From assembly GCA_963518665.1 (NCBI GenBank), contig CAUQKR010000016.1, forward strand, positions 1-20,340: a stretch of DNA of 20,340 nucleotides, read 5' to 3'. Under the pieces are notes generated by a model. That model was not told where the DNA came from. It did not search any database and saw nothing but the letters and a program-made list of their open reading frames with translations. Source of the stretch: GN02-872 sp963518665 (GTDB lineage Bacteria > Patescibacteriota > Gracilibacteria > BD1-5 > UBA6164). Below are positions 17,742 through 20,340 of this stretch, piece after piece (the first letter of the stretch is position 1; the number at the start of each line of letters is the position of its first letter). The translations under genes and the position numbers were made by a program.

Positions 17742-18500
17742 ATGTTTAACATAACATTAAATACTTTTAAAGAAATTATCAGAAATAGATATTTATATAT
17801 AATTATTTTTTTCTGAATAATTTTTATATTTTTCTCTTTATTACTAGAAAGTTTAACTATTTGAGACACAAAAAAAATCATTATAGACTTTTGATTGTCT
17901 ACAATAGAAATTTTTTGACTAATTTGAGTTTTATTTATATGAAGCCAACTTCTTTTTAAAGAAATAGAATGAAAAACAATTTTTTTAATTTTAAGTAAAC
18001 CAATAAAAAGAAGAGATTTCATTATCTGAAAATTTTTAGGTTTTTCTTTAGTGATTTTTTTGATAACAATAATAGAAACTATACTTTTTTTATGAATGTT
18101 ATTTTTCAAAGATATAGAAATAACAAATTTAATAATTTGGAGTTTAATAAATACCTTTTTAAAGCTTGAAATAATTTTAGCTTTAGTTTTCTTTTTTTCT
18201 AGTTTTATGTGAAGTTTAATGACTATAATAGTAAGTTTTTTGATTTATTTTTTATGACATAGTTTTTCTATAATTTTAGAAATAGCAAACAAAACACAAA
18301 ATGAAATCATTATTTTTTCAAGTAAAATTTTATGAATTTTTATTCCAAGATTTGAATGACTAAATACAAAGGATTTAATTTGAACTTTTGATAATTTTAG
18401 TACAAGTTTTTTTATTTTAAATTGAATTTATTCAATAATTTACATAATAATTTTAGTAATATTGACAAGTTTTATTTTTTCTAAAAAAGAATTTAGATAA
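17742..18500 (+). CDS. ABC-2 type membrane permease
   Basis: The 252-residue protein has about six TM helices. Its layout, an N-terminal TLNTFKEIIRNRYLYIIIFF, then GVLFIGSQLLFKEIEGKTIF, then LILSKPIKRRDFIIGKFLG, is the typical ABC-2 permease pattern seen in NosY-like exporters, where KEIE/R..TI..LLSKPI...fi.gK is the coupling region. The substrate is unknown. No ATPase subunit is adjacent, so the partner must be elsewhere or outside the operon. It overlaps prmC by one base (TAATG), which favours coupled translation. Many glycines are UGA. Confidence 0.8.
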
Positions 18501-19348
18501 TGAAAAAAGTTGAACTAAAAAATATTTTAACAGAAAAAGAAAAAAAATTTTTAGATTTTTCTTTGATAAAAAATTTAAAAATTTCAAAAAAAGAATTATT
18601 TTTTCTTGAAGAAATAAATGATAATTTAATAAGTAAAATTAAAAAAGATTTAAAAAAATTATCTCTTTGATTTCCTTTAGAATACTATACAAAAAATGCA
18701 AATTTTTACTGAAATAATTTCTTTGTAGACAATAGGGTTTTAATACCTAGAAATGATACAGAAATAATGGTTCAAGAAGCTCTAAAAATAAAAGATCTAC
18801 AAGATTTTTTAATTATAGATATTTGAACTTGAAGTTCCGCTATAATTTGTAGCATTTTCAAAGAAATTAAAAATTTAAAAAAATGATTTGCTTTAGATAT
18901 TTCAAAAAAAGCTTTAAAAATAACTAAAAAAAATATTTTTTTTCATAAATTAAATAAAAAAATAAAATTTTACAAAAGTAATTTACTAGAAATATTTTTT
19001 AAAAAAGAAAATTTTCATATTTTAGAAAATAAAAAAATTTTAGTAACAGCAAATTTACCATACATAAAAAATTGAGATTTTGAAAATATGGATAAAGAAA
19101 CTTTGATTTTTGAACCTAAATTAGCACTTTTTTGATGAGAAAAAACAGGTTTTGAATTATATGAAAAGCTTATAAAACAACTACAAAAATTAAAAATTTT
19201 ACAAAAAATAAAGGAAATAATTTTATTTATAGAAATTTGATTTGATCAAAAAGAGTTTGCCGTAAATTTTTTAGAAAAAAATTGATTAAAATATAAAATT
19301 TTCAAAGATAATTCTTGAATAAACAGGTGTATAAAAGTAAAATTTTAA
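18500..19348 (+). CDS. prmC: Release factor glutamine methyltransferase PrmC
   Basis: PrmC (HemK) methylates the Gln of the GGQ motif of class I release factors. The 282-residue product has the N-terminal helical domain with LSLGFPLEYYTKNANFYG (the qYi.G.. segment), RVLIPRNDTEIMV, the SAM motif DIGTGSSAII (Asp107) and the catalytic motif ANLPYI (from Ala184, Asn185), then EPKLALFGGEKTGFELY and IEIGFDQ. The usual NPPY is NLPY here. If UGA is sense, RF2 is expected to be lost, leaving RF1 as main substrate. The start codon overlaps the permease stop. Confidence 0.92.
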
Positions 19349-19361
19349 ATATATTTTAAAT

Positions 19362-19390
19362 TTGAAATTTTTTAAATAAAATGATAAAAT
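19362..19390 (+). promoter_or_regulatory. Predicted promoter of the 220-residue unknown gene
   Basis: TTGAAA (19362-19367), a 17-bp spacer and TAAAAT (19385-19390), preceded by TG one base before it, an extended -10. The leader would be about 24 nt. It sits in the 72-nt gap after prmC, so the downstream gene can be expressed on its own. Confidence 0.6.
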
Positions 19391-19420
19391 AATAAAAATT
19401 TAAAAATTATAAAAATAAAA

Positions 19421-20083
19421 ATGTCTTTAGATGAACTTTCTTTTGATTTAGATAGTAATATATCTGAAAACTCTGCTGAAAAAATTTCTGAAGTTTCAGA
19501 AAAATTTAAAGAATCAATAAAAAGAGCTTCTGCTTGAATAGCAAAAACTCAAAAAGATGAAAAAAAAGCTAAAAAATATGATTTTTTATTAGCTAGTTTT
19601 TTAGTAAAAATTATTATTGATAAAAAATATGATTCTCTGCTTGAAAATATTTTTAAAGTTATAGATTTCTGATATAGTTCAAATTTTGTACTTTGAATTT
19701 TATCTCTAATAAATATAGAAATTTCTCACAAAATCAGAGAATTATCAAAAAAACAAGAAATATCTTTTAATTTTATTTCAGAAGAAAATATTGAATTTAA
19801 TGATAATAATATAAATAAAAATATAAAAAATAGAATAAATTTTTGGATTGAAGATTTAATTGATATTTTATCCATAGAATTTTCAAATATACAAAATAAA
19901 AGAAATATAGATTTACTAGAAAAAGATAATAAAATAATACTTCTTTTTACAGCACAAATTTTTTCTTTTTTCTTAAAAGGAGTTAATATTTCAATACAAA
20001 AAGAAAAAGCTATTTCTATATCAAATTTCATTATTTCTGAAGTAAAACAAAATATAAAAAAATTACAAATAGAAGAAATATAA
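19421..20083 (+). CDS. Hypothetical protein, 220 residues, no recognised domain
   Basis: I do not recognise the family. The N terminus (MSLDELSFDLDSNISENSAE) is acidic and serine-rich, followed by a lysine-rich helical stretch SEKFKESIKRASAGIAKTQK and then mostly amphipathic helices such as YDFLLASFLVKIIIDKKYD and SNFVLGILSLINIEISHKIR. There is no signal peptide and no clear TM helix, though LFTAQIFSFFLKGV is hydrophobic. It looks like a soluble, all-helical cytoplasmic protein. UGA glycines are few (three). Codon use matches neighbours. It stands alone between its own promoter and a strong terminator, so it is likely a real, expressed gene. Confidence 0.8.
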
Positions 20084-20112
20084 AAAACTAGCTAAATTTA
20101 GCTAGTTTTTTT
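20082..20112. terminator. Bidirectional terminator at the convergent gene pair near the right end
   Basis: A perfect palindrome: A6 CTAGCTAAA / TTTAGCTAG T6, with almost no loop as drawn (the central A/T pairs will open). It overlaps the stop codons of both flanking genes, so it serves both. Confidence 0.85.
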
Positions 20113-20340
20113 AGTTAAGAATTTTTTTATAAAAAACTAAAGAAAAAATTTTCCTCATAAATGGTTGTATAAAAAATAATTGTGCAAAAAATGCAAAAAG
20201 GAAATTATAACAAAGTAAAGAAAAATATTTTACAAACCAAATTCAAAAATTAAATCATTCTGAATAATTATAAAATAAAATTGAAGCAAAAAAACTCATT
20301 ATTGGGCACATTATAAACATTATACAACAAGTCATAACAG
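20111..20340 (-). CDS. Small membrane protein, DUF2798-like, 5' end beyond window
   Basis: An open frame enters from the right edge and stops at TAA at 20111. The visible 75 residues hold two hydrophobic segments, IMFIMCPIMSFFASILFYNY and FSLLCYNFLFAFFAQLFFIQ, separated by EGFNFGIWFVKY and followed by PFMRKIF. The P-[FL]-[MV]-R-K-I end after the second helix and the spacing resemble DUF2798 membrane proteins of unknown function. Two UGA codons in the loop would be glycines. The start is not visible. Confidence 0.55.

Noticed and set aside
17696..18109. A 137-codon minus-strand frame opposite the ABC-2 permease
   Set aside because: Lysine/isoleucine-rich shadow of an A/T-rich gene; the plus strand has a coherent membrane protein coupled to prmC.

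Overview
The window is a very AT-rich bacterial chromosome segment in which in-frame UGA codons stand at conserved glycine positions of nearly every protein (glycine loops of L2, L16, L3 and S5, GTGS of PrmC, HGSLLP of Fmt, the G before FTLVELL of the pilin). All of the roughly 30 genes stop at TAA or TAG. This is genetic code 25, known from the CPR/Patescibacteria lineages Absconditabacteria (SR1) and Gracilibacteria; the sequence does not separate the two. Genes were therefore read through UGA; conventional ORF calling shatters them.

Layout. (1) 1-2549, minus strand: a restriction-modification locus. A 671-residue protein with an N-terminal PD-ExK-like nuclease and an N6-adenine methylase core is followed by a specificity subunit that runs off the left edge. 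The organisation resembles BcgI-type (type IIB) or type I M-S systems. The two reading frames appear to be joined by a programmed -1 frameshift: a GGGAAAA heptamer directly before a TAG TAA tandem stop, a 5-nt spacer and an 11-bp stem. The specificity frame has no convincing start codon. (2) 2762-12776, minus strand: a merged S10-spc-secY ribosomal operon of 20 r-protein genes plus secY, from rplC to secY, with no rpsJ ahead of rplC and no rpmD between rpsE and rplO. It has a near-consensus promoter, a structured leader, an internal hairpin before secY and a strong terminator. (3) 13170-14237, plus strand: pheS. (4) 14273-14836, minus strand: a small membrane protein with a cytoplasmic, possibly winged-helix, tail. 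(5) 14970-19348, plus strand: a tightly packed operon with a WecA/TagO-like polyprenyl-phosphate sugar-phosphate transferase, a type IV pilin-like protein, Fmt, an ABC-2 permease and PrmC. (6) 19421-20083, plus strand: an unrecognised 220-residue protein with its own promoter. (7) 20111 to the right edge, minus strand: a 5'-truncated small membrane protein, DUF2798-like.

How it fits together. Most of the window serves protein synthesis: 50S and 30S proteins, the Sec channel that takes nascent membrane proteins, phenylalanine charging (PheS), initiator formylation (Fmt) and release-factor methylation (PrmC). The fifth block mixes this with cell-surface functions (sugar carrier, pilin, ABC-2 permease). 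Promoters resembling sigma-70 consensus lie so that 5' leaders of most small transcripts would be about 25 nt, and almost no gene has a Shine-Dalgarno sequence. Convergent genes share symmetrical bidirectional terminators that touch or overlap stop codons.

The most notable things to check are the candidate frameshift signal in the restriction-modification locus, the 24-bp repeat in the specificity gene at the left edge, and the rplC leader, whose pairing arms resemble the terminal stem of 23S rRNA.
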